Origin: Pseudomonas sp. SG20056
Lineage (GTDB): Bacteria; Pseudomonadota; Gammaproteobacteria; Pseudomonadales; Pseudomonadaceae
Direction: 5' to 3'
NCBI RefSeq assembly: GCF_031764535.1
Contig: NZ_CP134499.1
Location: 2,294,001 to 2,358,000 of the forward strand
Length of the DNA: 64,000 nt
Shown here: positions 17,684 through 27,675 of the stretch, one piece after another
Layout: each line of letters opens with the position of its first letter
Position numbering within the stretch: the first letter of the stretch is position 1
Position numbers and translations under genes: made by a program
Notes under the pieces: model-generated
What the model was told of the DNA's origin: nothing
The model's input: the letters and a program-made list of their open reading frames with translations, nothing else
Database searches by the model: none

Positions 17684-17726
17684 AAAGTGGCGCAAGCTTC
17701 AGGTTATTGACAGCCTGCGCCACTTT
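17684..17726 (-). terminator. Partial terminator between aotJ and aotQ
   Basis: AAAGTGGCGCA (17684-17694) pairs exactly with TGCGCCACTTT (17716-17726). On the minus strand the stem is followed by TTTTT. It would end or trim part of the aotJ transcripts, leaving more binding-protein mRNA than permease mRNA. Confidence 0.7.
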
Positions 17727-17752
17727 CAGTGAAAGCGACTGAGCGAACTCAA

Positions 17753-18532
17753 TCAGTCGCCGTAGACGTTGAAGTCGAAGTACTTGTCCTGCACTTCCTT
17801 GTACTTACCGTTGGCGCGGATGGCCAGGATGGCAGCGCTGATCTTGTCAGCCAGGGCCTTGTCACCCTTGCGCACGGCAATACCGGCGCCCATGCCGATG
17901 TATTTCTCGTCGGTATAGTCTGGGCCTACCAGGGCGAAGCCTTTACCGGCGTCGGTTTTGATAAAGCCATCGTCGATATTCACAACGTCAGCAAAGGTGG
18001 CGTCCAGACGACCGGAAGCCAGATCAAGGAAGGCTTCGTTCTGCGAGCTGTAACGCACGATCTCGATACCGGCAGGGGCAAAGATATCGGTGGCGTAACG
18101 GTCGTAAGTGGATGCGCGCTGTACGCCGACTTTCTTGCCTTTCAGATCAACCAGCGGGTCGTTGAGTACGGTACCCGCTTTCATCGCCAACTTGCCCGGG
18201 GTCTGGTAGTACTTGCCGCTGAAATCAACCGATTTCAAGCGATCTTCGGTGATGCTCATCGAAGACAGTACGGCGTCGAACTTACGCACTTTCAGGGCAG
18301 GGATCAGGCCGTCGAATTCCTGCTCGATCCATTTGCATTCCACTTTCATCTCTTCGCACAGGGCGACGCCGATGTCGTAGTCGAAACCGCTGATGGCACC
18401 TTCAGGGGTTTTGAAAGCGAACGGCGGGTAAGCCGCTTCGATACCGATACGCAGAGGCTTAGCCTCTTCAGCCATGGCCAGCGGCGACAGCATGGACAGC
18501 GCCAGTGCGCCGAGAAGTGCAATCTTCTTCAT
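17753..18532 (-). CDS. aotJ: Arginine/ornithine periplasmic binding protein AotJ
   Basis: 259 aa from ATG 18532, preceded by AAGGAG at eight bases. Signal peptide MKKIALLGALALSMLSPLAMA, then the family 3 solute-binding fold: LRIGIEAAYPPFAFKTPEGA, GFDYDIGVALCEEM, VGVQRASTYDRY. Close to lysine/arginine/ornithine- and histidine-binding proteins. It captures arginine or ornithine in the periplasm and delivers it to AotQM. First gene of aotJQMOP-argR, with a candidate ArgR site about 150-180 bp upstream. Confidence 0.95.
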   Translation of the reverse strand: MKKIALLGALALSMLSPLAMAEEAKPLRIGIEAAYPPFAFKTPEGAISGFDYDIGVALCEEMKVECKWIEQEFDGLIPALKVRKFDAVLSSMSITEDRLKSVDFSGKYYQTPGKLAMKAGTVLNDPLVDLKGKKVGVQRASTYDRYATDIFAPAGIEIVRYSSQNEAFLDLASGRLDATFADVVNIDDGFIKTDAGKGFALVGPDYTDEKYIGMGAGIAVRKGDKALADKISAAILAIRANGKYKEVQDKYFDFNVYGD

Positions 18533-18677
18533 TTTGTGACTCCTTCGAATGGGAATGGCATCGGTTGGCAGAGATTGTTCGGGTATGCATCCAGCTTTGC
18601 ATGAATTGTAGTGAGTCACCGCCAAGCTGCGCGCTACGCAGGCGCCGGACGGCCCCAGCCGGGTGAGCGGCATTCTA

Positions 18678-18714
18678 GCGACAGCTCGAAAGTCGATATT
18701 TCTTCAATGCGACA
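18678..18714 (-). promoter_or_regulatory. Candidate ArgR binding region upstream of aotJ
   Basis: Two TGTCGC hexamers on the minus strand (complement of 18678-18683 and 18709-18714), 31 bp apart and in direct orientation. The upstream one is followed by eight bases and then AA, fitting the half-site TGTCGC-N8-AA that I recall for Pseudomonas ArgR. The second hexamer does not fit the full half-site. Confidence 0.5.
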
Positions 18715-19000
18715 AGTAATTACAAAAGGCCCGGACGGGTATAGCGAGGATATTGACAGCCTCTGAAATATATGCAGAGACAGAAAAGACAGTTAACCAT
18801 GGAATAAAGCAATTAACGCGCCCACTTATAACAAAGCCTTTATTTTCGAGGCCTGATGGCGGTTTTTATTTTCATAGCAACATCGAACAATGCGCCATCT
18901 TGGAGCAAAACGTTCCCGCACACCCCATAAAAGTGCGCGCTGTTACGCCCCAGTGGTGAGTAAATACCCAGATGAAAATCGGTAACACCCGACAAAGCAC

Positions 19001-19036
19001 AACGCCCTGCCCGGCTTGTGGCCGAAACAGGGCGTT
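19001..19036 (-). terminator. Stem-loop after acsA
   Basis: AACGCCCTG (19001-19009) pairs exactly with CAGGGCGTT (19028-19036), 23 bp beyond the acsA stop. On the minus strand it is followed by a T-rich but broken run (GTGCTTTGT), so a moderate terminator. Confidence 0.6.
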
Positions 19037-19059
19037 GTTTACAGGCGATTCAGCCGAAG

Positions 19060-21015
<1,956 letters not shown>

Positions 21016-21137
21016 CAGAAACACCTCGGTGGGTAGTTGTTGTTCTATGGCCCATTTTGTAGCCAGGACCCCACCTTTGAGCCATTCGACCATGGTCTTA
21101 ACGCTCTACGACAATGGTTGCAGAGGGAAATCGCGAG

Positions 21138-21165
21138 CAAAAAAAAGGCGGTCATCTGACCGCCT
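21138..21165 (-). terminator. Rho-independent terminator of the DUF2157/DUF4824 pair
   Basis: AGGCGGTCA (21146-21154) and TGACCGCCT (21157-21165) form a perfect stem. On the minus strand it is followed by eight T residues, an ideal terminator just upstream of the acsA promoter. Confidence 0.85.
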
Positions 21166-21261
21166 ACCCAAATCATTCCAGGGAGAGGAATGGAGAAACG
21201 CTTGCATCCAAACCACGCAGGATTGGAACGCCGCCACTTTCGCCCAGCACACTGTGCTGCA

Positions 21262-22179
21262 CTATTGCACCTTGGTCGTAGACTGCGGCGCGCTCACCTG
21301 CCGGGCGCTTAAATCAACAAACCAGGGCTCCAGCCTGCGGCCAAAGGCAACATCGGCGCTAAACAGCTTCTGATAACTCGGGTAATCAACGCCGGGCTGC
21401 TCATCCTGCTGCGGCAGGCTGTCGAACGTTGCATGCCAGCGATGCGGCAGATTGAGGCTCTGCACCCCTGGGGTTTCGGCCGAACCGCCGAGCTGCCAGG
21501 TCCAGCGCTGGTTATCCGGGCGCGGGTCATCGCCCTCTCCATCCCAGTCAGTCGCTACGCTGCTGGCCTGCACCTCGATGATGCTGCGCACAATGGCGTA
21601 GCGCGTGCGATCAGGGTAACGCTCGCGCAATGCCTGCTGATCCATTCCAACATCGACCACCAGCAAGCGAGTAGCGCGCCGCCGCTCATAATCCAGCGCA
21701 TTAGCAGCATGCTGAGCCGCCTCGCGCAGCTCTTTGCTGTCCGGCACAGACTTCTGCAAGCGCAAGGCCTCAGCATGGGCGGCAACCATCAGCGCGACCT
21801 CACGCTGATAGGCCGGACCATCGAGTTCCAACACCAACAGTGCATCACGGTCCAGCTGACGACGGTAAAGCCGCACGGTCTGCTCGTTAAGCTCAGTGGG
21901 TACATGGAAGCCCAGTTCCGCCATCTTCTCGGCATTGATCGACAGGTAGTAGTGGTCATCATCCGCCTGGCTCGGCCAGCGATAATCCAGACGCAGCGCC
22001 AAGCTGCTGTTGTCCTTGCGCCAATAGGCATAGGTCGCAGCCAGCTCGCGCTCGGACAGTTGCAGGCGGCTTTCTTCAGGCGGCTGGCGATTCCAGGCCA
22101 CACCCGCGAGGATGATGGCGTTGACCACACCAATCAGCGCCAGGCCGGCAATTAGATAACGTACGCGCTCCCTGTTCAT
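21262..22179 (-). CDS. DUF4824-type membrane-anchored protein
   Basis: 305 aa from ATG 22179, which overlaps the stop of the DUF2157 gene by one base (TAATG). One N-terminal membrane span (YLIAGLALIGVVNAIILAGVAW), then a soluble region rich in charged residues containing YAYWRKDNSSLALRLDYRWPS, AEKMAELGFHVP and RRATRLLVVDVGMD. I place it in the DUF4824 group, which commonly follows a DUF2157 gene; no biochemical function is known. The soluble part is probably periplasmic. The coupling to its partner suggests the two proteins work together in the inner membrane. Confidence 0.7.
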   Translation of the reverse strand: MNRERVRYLIAGLALIGVVNAIILAGVAWNRQPPEESRLQLSERELAATYAYWRKDNSSLALRLDYRWPSQADDDHYYLSINAEKMAELGFHVPTELNEQTVRLYRRQLDRDALLVLELDGPAYQREVALMVAAHAEALRLQKSVPDSKELREAAQHAANALDYERRRATRLLVVDVGMDQQALRERYPDRTRYAIVRSIIEVQASSVATDWDGEGDDPRPDNQRWTWQLGGSAETPGVQSLNLPHRWHATFDSLPQQDEQPGVDYPSYQKLFSADVAFGRRLEPWFVDLSARQVSAPQSTTKVQ

Positions 22180-23249
22180 TACACACCTCCCAGCAGCCCA
22201 TGGCGACTGCGCAAACGCCGCAGCACCAGCAAAATCAGCACCGCACTCAGGCCCAGTACCAGGAAGAACAGGTACTTGGGCATGATCTCCCACCACCAGT
22301 CGAACAGCTTGGTGTACAGGAAAATCACAAAGAAACTCAGACCGGTGTTCACCACATCCGACCAGCCACGGCGCACGCCTAGCCAGATCACCAACGCCGC
22401 GAGGATAAAACCGCCGACGTGGTAGGCATTCTCGATGTATTCGGGCGGATAGTCGAAGTAACTGCCCGCCCCCCAATGCGCCAGCACCAGTACCGGTAGA
22501 AACACCCCGAGCAGGCCAAATATCCGGTAAATCACCGCAAAGCCATCGAAACGGCGCTGATCAATCAGCAGCGGTAGCACGAAAATCAGCAGCGCCGCCG
22601 GGATGAAGTTCTCCGGCCGCTGAGCAAACCCCAGCCAGTAGATGCCATCCCAGCTACCGATGCGCGCCGCGACAAAGGCCAGTAGGCAGCTCAGCCCTGC
22701 CGCCAACAGCAGGCGTGCACCGCAGGCATAGGCCAGCAGCAGCGCGTAGAGCGCCCAGGGCAGCAAGGCGTTGTTCGATGGGGTGATATTGAATATCTGC
22801 CCGAGCATGACGATGTTCAGCACAAAGCAGGTAAAAGCCACCAGCGCCGCCAGTTTGCTGAAGTAACCCGAGCTGTCGAGGCGCTGCACCCATAACGTCA
22901 AACCGAACGAGGCGAGGCTCGCGGTCAGCAGAATCGCCACCTGGCTCCGGGTGCCGAACAAACCCCAGAACTGATAGAACAGGAAAAACACACTGGCCGC
23001 CAACGCCAACGCACCCAGAAACGAGGCAATGCGCATCCCCAGCGACAATTGCCGGGCCTGAATATCGTGATCAATATCGAAGGCCGCCAGATAGCGGTTA
23101 AGCAATTGCTGCTGATAGCCATGCAGACTGGCGCGCTGGCTGTCACTCAGGTTCAACACCTGCTCGGCCTCAAGGCGCGCCAATTCGCGGTTGAAAACGC
23201 CGATCTCATCGGCACGTTGCTGGGCATCGCTGCGGTTTATGTTGGGCAT
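22179..23249 (-). CDS. DUF2157 integral membrane protein
   Basis: 356 aa with a soluble N-terminus of about 75 residues (ELARLEAEQVLNLSDSQRASL, LLNRYLAAFDID) typical of the DUF2157 head, then about ten hydrophobic spans to the C-terminus, which ends in a basic tail (RRLRSRHGLLGGV). No transport motif is recognisable. AAGGA precedes the ATG. It is translationally coupled to the DUF4824 gene, and a perfect terminator follows that gene, so the two form a closed two-gene unit. Confidence 0.75.
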   Translation of the reverse strand: MPNINRSDAQQRADEIGVFNRELARLEAEQVLNLSDSQRASLHGYQQQLLNRYLAAFDIDHDIQARQLSLGMRIASFLGALALAASVFFLFYQFWGLFGTRSQVAILLTASLASFGLTLWVQRLDSSGYFSKLAALVAFTCFVLNIVMLGQIFNITPSNNALLPWALYALLLAYACGARLLLAAGLSCLLAFVAARIGSWDGIYWLGFAQRPENFIPAALLIFVLPLLIDQRRFDGFAVIYRIFGLLGVFLPVLVLAHWGAGSYFDYPPEYIENAYHVGGFILAALVIWLGVRRGWSDVVNTGLSFFVIFLYTKLFDWWWEIMPKYLFFLVLGLSAVLILLVLRRLRSRHGLLGGV

Positions 23250-23375
23250 GGCAATCCTTGCTGCTGGGCCATCAGGTCATAAGCTGATCAGCACACTCTA
23301 GCGCTAAATTTTCGGCGATGGGCTGATCCAGTAGAGGGTTCGTAACTGCGAACAGCCCTTACGGCTAAAGGCCCG

Positions 23376-24929
23376 CTATTCCTTACCCAAGCCATGCTGA
23401 CGCAGCTTGTTGGCGATAGTGGTATGCGACACACCGAGGCGCTTACCTAACTGACGGCTGCTGGGGTGGTCATGGAACAGACGCTCCAGCACGGCTTTCT
23501 CAAAGCGCCCGAGAATCTCGTCCAGGCCGCCCTCTACCGAAAACTCGCCCAGCGGCTGCGGCGCGCCGTAGTCCGGCAGGCGGATATGTTCGCCCTTGAC
23601 CACCCCGCCATCGCAAAGCGAAACGGCCTGAAACAGCACGTTCTCCAATTGGCGCACATTACCCGGCCAGTGGTAGTGACCGAGCTTATCCAGTACCACT
23701 GGTGCCAGCTTGGGCAGCGGGCAGCCGATCTGCCGGCTGGCCTGATCAAGAAAGTGCTCCACCAGCGGCGGCAGGCCATCCAGGCATTCGCGCAGCGGCG
23801 GGATATGCAGGCTGAGCACGTTGAGGCGGTGATACAGATCCTGACGGAACTCGCCCTTGGCGCACAGTTCGGACAGATCCACCTGGGTGGCGCAGATCAC
23901 TCGTACATCCAGGTACACCTCCTCGTCACTGCCGACCCGGCGGAAGCAGCCGTCCTGCAGAAAACGCAACAGCTTGGCCTGCAGACGCGGGCTCATCTCG
24001 CCGACGCCATCGAGAAACAGCGTGCCGCCAGCGGTCAGCTCCAGTAGGCCAAGCTTGCCTTCCGGCCGCGCACCTTCGAAGGCGCCAGGGCCGTAGCCAA
24101 ACAGCTCGGTTTCGGCCATGGATTCCGGCAAGCCGGCGCAGTTCAGCGCCATAAATGGCGACTGCCCACGCGGACTGGCCAGGTGGCAGGCGCGGGCCAA
24201 CAGCTCCTTGCCGGTGCCGGTTTCACCCTCGATCAGCAACGGTGCATCCAGCGGAGCCATACGCCGCGCTTCGCGCACCACGGCGGCCATCACTTTGGAA
24301 CTCTGGAAGATCGAATCGAAGCCGCGCAGCTCTTGTTTGCGTACGTTGTAAATTCGCTCGCCCACACGGTCCGCTCGATGCAGCGTAAGTACCGCGCCGG
24401 CCATGGCATCACTCTCTTCATGCTCGGTTTGCAGCGGCGCGATATCGGCGAGAAACACATCGCCCTTCACCTTCACCCGCAGGCCGTTGATCCGCGACTT
24501 GTTGGCGCGCACCAGCTCCGGCAGGTCGAAATCCTCGGCATACCGCGACAGCGGAATCCCCGGCACCTCATCCACCCGCACACCGAGCAGCTGCGCCGCG
24601 CTGCGGTTGGCCGCAACGATGCTGCCGCCCATATCAATGGACAGCACCGGGAAATCCAGCGCACCGAGCAACGCATTCAGCTCCAGATGACGGCGCTCGC
24701 TGGGCATAAGGCCGACGCGTTTGACGCCGAACACCCCGGAAATCGCCTCGAACTTAGGCCGCAGCGATTGGAACTGCAGGTTGATCAGGTTCGGACAGTG
24801 CAGGTAGATGGCGTTGCCCTGCTCGCCACCGACCTCGCCACGGGCTACGTTGATGCCGTATTCGACCAACAGGTTGAGGATGTCGCGCAGGATGCCAATT
24901 CGGTTCTGGCAGTGGACTTTGATACGCAT
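23376..24929 (-). CDS. phhR: Aromatic amino acid regulator PhhR (TyrR family)
   Basis: 517 aa from ATG 24929 (MRIKVHCQNRIGIL). Domains in order: ACT domain (about 1-70), PAS domain (about 80-185), AAA+ domain (about 205-430) with Walker A GETGTGKE, and a C-terminal Fis-type helix-turn-helix (GKRLGVSHTTIANKLRQHGL). The sigma-54 contact loop reads GAFEGA instead of GAFTGA, in keeping with TyrR-like proteins that act on sigma-70 promoters. Divergent from phhA; it activates the phh genes in response to phenylalanine or tyrosine. Confidence 0.95.
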   Translation of the reverse strand: MRIKVHCQNRIGILRDILNLLVEYGINVARGEVGGEQGNAIYLHCPNLINLQFQSLRPKFEAISGVFGVKRVGLMPSERRHLELNALLGALDFPVLSIDMGGSIVAANRSAAQLLGVRVDEVPGIPLSRYAEDFDLPELVRANKSRINGLRVKVKGDVFLADIAPLQTEHEESDAMAGAVLTLHRADRVGERIYNVRKQELRGFDSIFQSSKVMAAVVREARRMAPLDAPLLIEGETGTGKELLARACHLASPRGQSPFMALNCAGLPESMAETELFGYGPGAFEGARPEGKLGLLELTAGGTLFLDGVGEMSPRLQAKLLRFLQDGCFRRVGSDEEVYLDVRVICATQVDLSELCAKGEFRQDLYHRLNVLSLHIPPLRECLDGLPPLVEHFLDQASRQIGCPLPKLAPVVLDKLGHYHWPGNVRQLENVLFQAVSLCDGGVVKGEHIRLPDYGAPQPLGEFSVEGGLDEILGRFEKAVLERLFHDHPSSRQLGKRLGVSHTTIANKLRQHGLGKE

Positions 24930-25187
24930 GGCAGGGCTCTTGTGGGTCTTGTTATGGCCGGCCAACGGCGAACAATCGACGAAGGCGGCGGATTATTTGT
25001 CAAGAATATGTGACAGATCAGCGCAGCAGCAAGACGAGAGTTCGCCACACCGCCGCACACGTAACCAATTCTTTACGAAATAACCGCCTTTTCCTCCTGC
25101 ATCAGGTTCAGCTCTGGGCTGCATAAGCGCAGCGACTGGCGTATTCCTGAGTCCAATAAAACAACAAAGCCCCAGCAGGAGGCAGCG
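24930..25187. promoter_or_regulatory. Divergent phhR/phhA control region
   Basis: 258 bp with a TyrR-type box at 25060-25077 and a second inverted repeat TGTCA-N8-TGACA (24998-25002 and 25011-25015) closer to phhR. The phhA ribosome site is AGGAGG, six bases before its ATG. Confidence 0.55.
25060..25077. promoter_or_regulatory. PhhR/TyrR-type box CGTAAC-N6-TTTACG
   Basis: Matches the TyrR box TGTAAA-N6-TTTACA at 9 of 12 fixed positions and lies 111 bp before the phhA start. The same CGTAAC-N6-TTTAC core recurs upstream of hpd at 52923-52940. Confidence 0.6.
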
Positions 25188-25973
25188 ATGAAGAGCACGC
25201 AATACCTGGCGCGCGAACCGGATGACAGTGGCTTTATCCATTACCCGGAAGCCGAGCATCAGGTGTGGAATACCCTGATTACCCGCCAACTCAAGGTGAT
25301 CGAAGGCCGCGCCTGCCAGGAATACCTGGACGGTATCGAGCAGCTCGGTCTGCCTCATGAGCGTATTCCGCAGCTCGGCGAGATCAACCAGGTGCTGCAA
25401 GCCACCACCGGCTGGCGCGTGGCGCGGGTGCCGGCGCTGATTCCCTTCCAGACCTTCTTCGAGCTGCTGGCCAGCAAGCAATTCCCGGTGGCGACGTTTA
25501 TCCGCACACCTGAAGAGCTGGATTACCTGCAGGAGCCGGATATCTTCCACGAGATCTTTGGCCACTGCCCGCTGCTGACCAACCCCTGGTTCGCCGAATT
25601 CACCCACACCTACGGCAAGCTCGGTTTGGCCGCCAGCAAGGAAGAGCGCGTGTACCTGGCGCGGCTGTACTGGCTGACCATCGAGTTCGGTTTGCTCGAC
25701 ACCAGCCAGGGGCAGCGCATCTACGGCGGCGGCATCCTTTCTTCACCGAAGGAAACCCTCTACTGCCTGTCCGATACCCCGCAGCACCTGGCCTTCGATC
25801 CAATCGAGGCAATGCGCACGCCGTATCGCATCGACATCCTGCAGCCGCTGTATTTTGTGCTGCCCGAGCTTAAGCGCCTGTTCGAACTGGCCCATGAAGA
25901 CATCATGGCCATGGTGCAGCAAGCCATGCGCCTGGGCTTGCATGCGCCGAAGTTTCCGCCGAAAGCGGCATAA
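25188..25973 (+). CDS. phhA: Phenylalanine 4-hydroxylase
   Basis: 261 aa, monomeric bacterial type. Converts phenylalanine to tyrosine with O2 and tetrahydropterin. The iron ligands are His121 and His126 ([13 protein letters not shown]) and Glu166 ([10 protein letters not shown]). The pterin-binding region [21 protein letters not shown] (residues 81-101) is conserved. It precedes phhB and phhC on the same strand. A short palindromic repeat lies between phhA and phhB. Confidence 0.97.
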   Translation: MKSTQYLAREPDDSGFIHYPEAEHQVWNTLITRQLKVIEGRACQEYLDGIEQLGLPHERIPQLGEINQVLQATTGWRVARVPALIPFQTFFELLASKQFPVATFIRTPEELDYLQEPDIFHEIFGHCPLLTNPWFAEFTHTYGKLGLAASKEERVYLARLYWLTIEFGLLDTSQGQRIYGGGILSSPKETLYCLSDTPQHLAFDPIEAMRTPYRIDILQPLYFVLPELKRLFELAHEDIMAMVQQAMRLGLHAPKFPPKAA

Positions 25974-25978
25974 CCTTT

Positions 25979-26003
25979 GTAGGATGGCCCGCCCCCATCC
26001 TAC
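25979..26003. repeat. GTAGGATGG stem-loop between phhA and phhB
   Basis: GTAGGATGG (25979-25987), seven-base loop, CCATCCTAC (25995-26003). A typical Pseudomonas intergenic palindrome placed inside an operon. Confidence 0.6.
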
Positions 26004-26032
26004 GGCCCACTTTTGACCCTTGGAGAATCCCC

Positions 26033-26386
26033 ATGTCCCTTGCCCAAGCCCAATGCGAAGCCTGCCGCGCCGATGCGCCGAAAGTCAGCGATGAAGAGTT
26101 GGCCGAACTGATCCGCGAGATTCCGGACTGGAACATCGAAGTGCGCGGCGACCATATGGAGCTGGAGCGGGTTTACCTGTTCCGCAACTTCCGCCATGCC
26201 CTGGCCTTTACCAACGCGGTCGGCGCCATCGCCGAGGAAGTCGGCCACCACCCGGCGCTGCTCACCGAATGGGGTAAGGTCACCGTGACCTGGTGGAGCC
26301 ATGAAATGCGCGGCCTGCACCGTAATGACTTCATCATGGCCGCACGCACCGATGTACTCGCCGCCAGCGCCGAGGGCCGCAAGTGA
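26033..26386 (+). CDS. phhB: Pterin-4a-carbinolamine dehydratase
   Basis: 117 aa. Dehydrates the 4a-hydroxypterin left by phhA so the cofactor can be recycled. His72-His73-Pro74 ([13 protein letters not shown]) and [14 protein letters not shown] are the family's active-site and structural motifs. TTGGAG lies before the ATG. The TGA overlaps the phhC GTG start by three bases, indicating translational coupling. Confidence 0.95.
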   Translation: MSLAQAQCEACRADAPKVSDEELAELIREIPDWNIEVRGDHMELERVYLFRNFRHALAFTNAVGAIAEEVGHHPALLTEWGKVTVTWWSHEMRGLHRNDFIMAARTDVLAASAEGRK

Positions 26387-27579
26387 GCCATTTCCACAAC
26401 ATTGTGCGAGTGCCGGGCGATCCGATTCTCGGCCTAATGGACGCCTACCGCGCTGACCGCAACCCGGCCAAGCTCGACCTCGGCGTAGGCGTGTACAAGG
26501 ACGCTCAGGGCCTGACGCCGATTCCCCGGGCGGTCAAACTTGCCGAACAGCGGCTGGTAGAAAGCGAAACCAGCAAAAGCTATATCGGCGGCCACGGCGA
26601 CCCATTATTTGGCAGTCTGCTTAGTCAGCTTGTGCTGGGTGTGGACAACCCGCTGCTGACTGAACGCGCTGGCGCCACCCATACACCTGGCGGCACCGGG
26701 GCGCTGCGTCTGTGCGCGGACTTTATCGCCCACTGCCTGCCGGGCCGTGGCATCTGGCTAAGTGACCCGACCTGGCCGATCCACGAGAGCATCTTCGCTG
26801 CCGCCGGCCTGCGTGTTGGTCATTACCCCTATGTCGGCGCGGACAACCAGCTGAATGTCGAGGCAATGATTGCCGCCCTCGCCCATGTGCCCAAAGGCGA
26901 TGTGGTGCTGCTGCACGCCTGCTGCCACAACCCTACCGGCTTCGACCTCACCCCACGTGACTGGAAGCGCGTACTGGAAGTGGTCAAAGCCCGCGAGCTG
27001 CTGCCGTTGATCGACTTCGCCTACCAGGGTTTTGGCGATGGCTTGGAGCAGGACGCCTTTGCTGTACGCCTGTTTGCCGCGGAATTGCCTGAGTTGCTGA
27101 TCACCAGTTCCTGCTCGAAGAATTTCGGTCTGTACCGCGAGCGCACTGGAGCGCTGATCGTCTGCGCCGAGACGGCGACAAAACTGCAGGACGTGCGCAG
27201 CCAGCTGGCCTTTATCGCGCGCAATCTGTGGTCCACCCCGCCGGCTCACGGCGCGGCAGTGGTCGCCAACATCCTGGCTGACACTGAACTGCACAGCCTG
27301 TGGGTCAGCGAACTGGACGCCATGCGCCAGCGCGTTGCCAGCTTGCGCGGCGGCCTGGTTGAAGCCCTGCAACCGTATGGTCTGAGCGAGCGTTTTGCGC
27401 ATATTGCGCTGCAACGCGGCATGTTCTCTTACACCGGCCTGTCGCCGGTCCAAGTGCAACGCCTGCGCGATGAGTTCAGCGTGTATATGGTCGGCAGCGG
27501 CCGCGCGAATATGGCCGGGCTCGATGCTGAGCGACTGGATCAGTTGGCCAGCGCCATTTCGCGCGTCTGCAGTGACTGA
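26383..27579 (+). CDS. phhC: Aromatic amino acid aminotransferase
   Basis: 398 aa, class I PLP enzyme. The GTG start at 26383 overlaps the phhB stop (GTGA). Substrate and PLP contacts are visible: NPTGFD (residues 183-188), Asp211 and Tyr214 (LIDFAYQGF), and the Schiff-base lysine Lys246 ([15 protein letters not shown]). It turns tyrosine into 4-hydroxyphenylpyruvate, the substrate of hpd at 52 kb. Third gene of phhABC, as in P. aeruginosa. Confidence 0.94.
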   Translation: MSHFHNIVRVPGDPILGLMDAYRADRNPAKLDLGVGVYKDAQGLTPIPRAVKLAEQRLVESETSKSYIGGHGDPLFGSLLSQLVLGVDNPLLTERAGATHTPGGTGALRLCADFIAHCLPGRGIWLSDPTWPIHESIFAAAGLRVGHYPYVGADNQLNVEAMIAALAHVPKGDVVLLHACCHNPTGFDLTPRDWKRVLEVVKARELLPLIDFAYQGFGDGLEQDAFAVRLFAAELPELLITSSCSKNFGLYRERTGALIVCAETATKLQDVRSQLAFIARNLWSTPPAHGAAVVANILADTELHSLWVSELDAMRQRVASLRGGLVEALQPYGLSERFAHIALQRGMFSYTGLSPVQVQRLRDEFSVYMVGSGRANMAGLDAERLDQLASAISRVCSD

Positions 27580-27584
27580 CATGC

Positions 27585-27616
27585 ACCAGAGCCCCGCACA
27601 GCGCTGGGGCTCTGGT
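27585..27616 (+). terminator. Stem-loop after phhC
   Basis: ACCAGAGCCCC (27585-27595) is exactly complementary to GGGGCTCTGGT (27606-27616), ten-base loop, five bases beyond the stop. No T run follows, so it may end the mRNA by trimming or with Rho. Confidence 0.6.
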
Positions 27617-27675
27617 AGCAGCATGTGCCGATAAGCTTGCTATAGTCGCCGCACGCCCATCGCACCGAGACGCCC

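Larger units (their letters stand above)
18533..19059. other. Intergenic region between acsA and aotJ
   Basis: 527 bp without a supportable gene. The part near aotJ holds the operon's promoter region with two GCGACA (TGTCGC) motifs. The centre (about 18720-18880) is AT-rich. The end near acsA carries a nine-pair stem-loop. A 68-codon plus-strand frame around 18753-18959 lacks a good ribosome site and any recognisable protein features. Confidence 0.6.

Noticed and set aside
18753..18959. 68-codon frame in the acsA-aotJ interval
   Set aside because: Weak start, no ribosome site, composition of intergenic DNA.
21245..21259. CAGCACA/TGTGCTG palindrome next to the DUF4824 stop
   Set aside because: Could be an operator, but it is partly tied to the gene end, single-copy and without a matching regulator.
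25100..25187. Sigma-54 promoter before phhA
   Set aside because: A TGGC occurs, but no GC at the -12 position.
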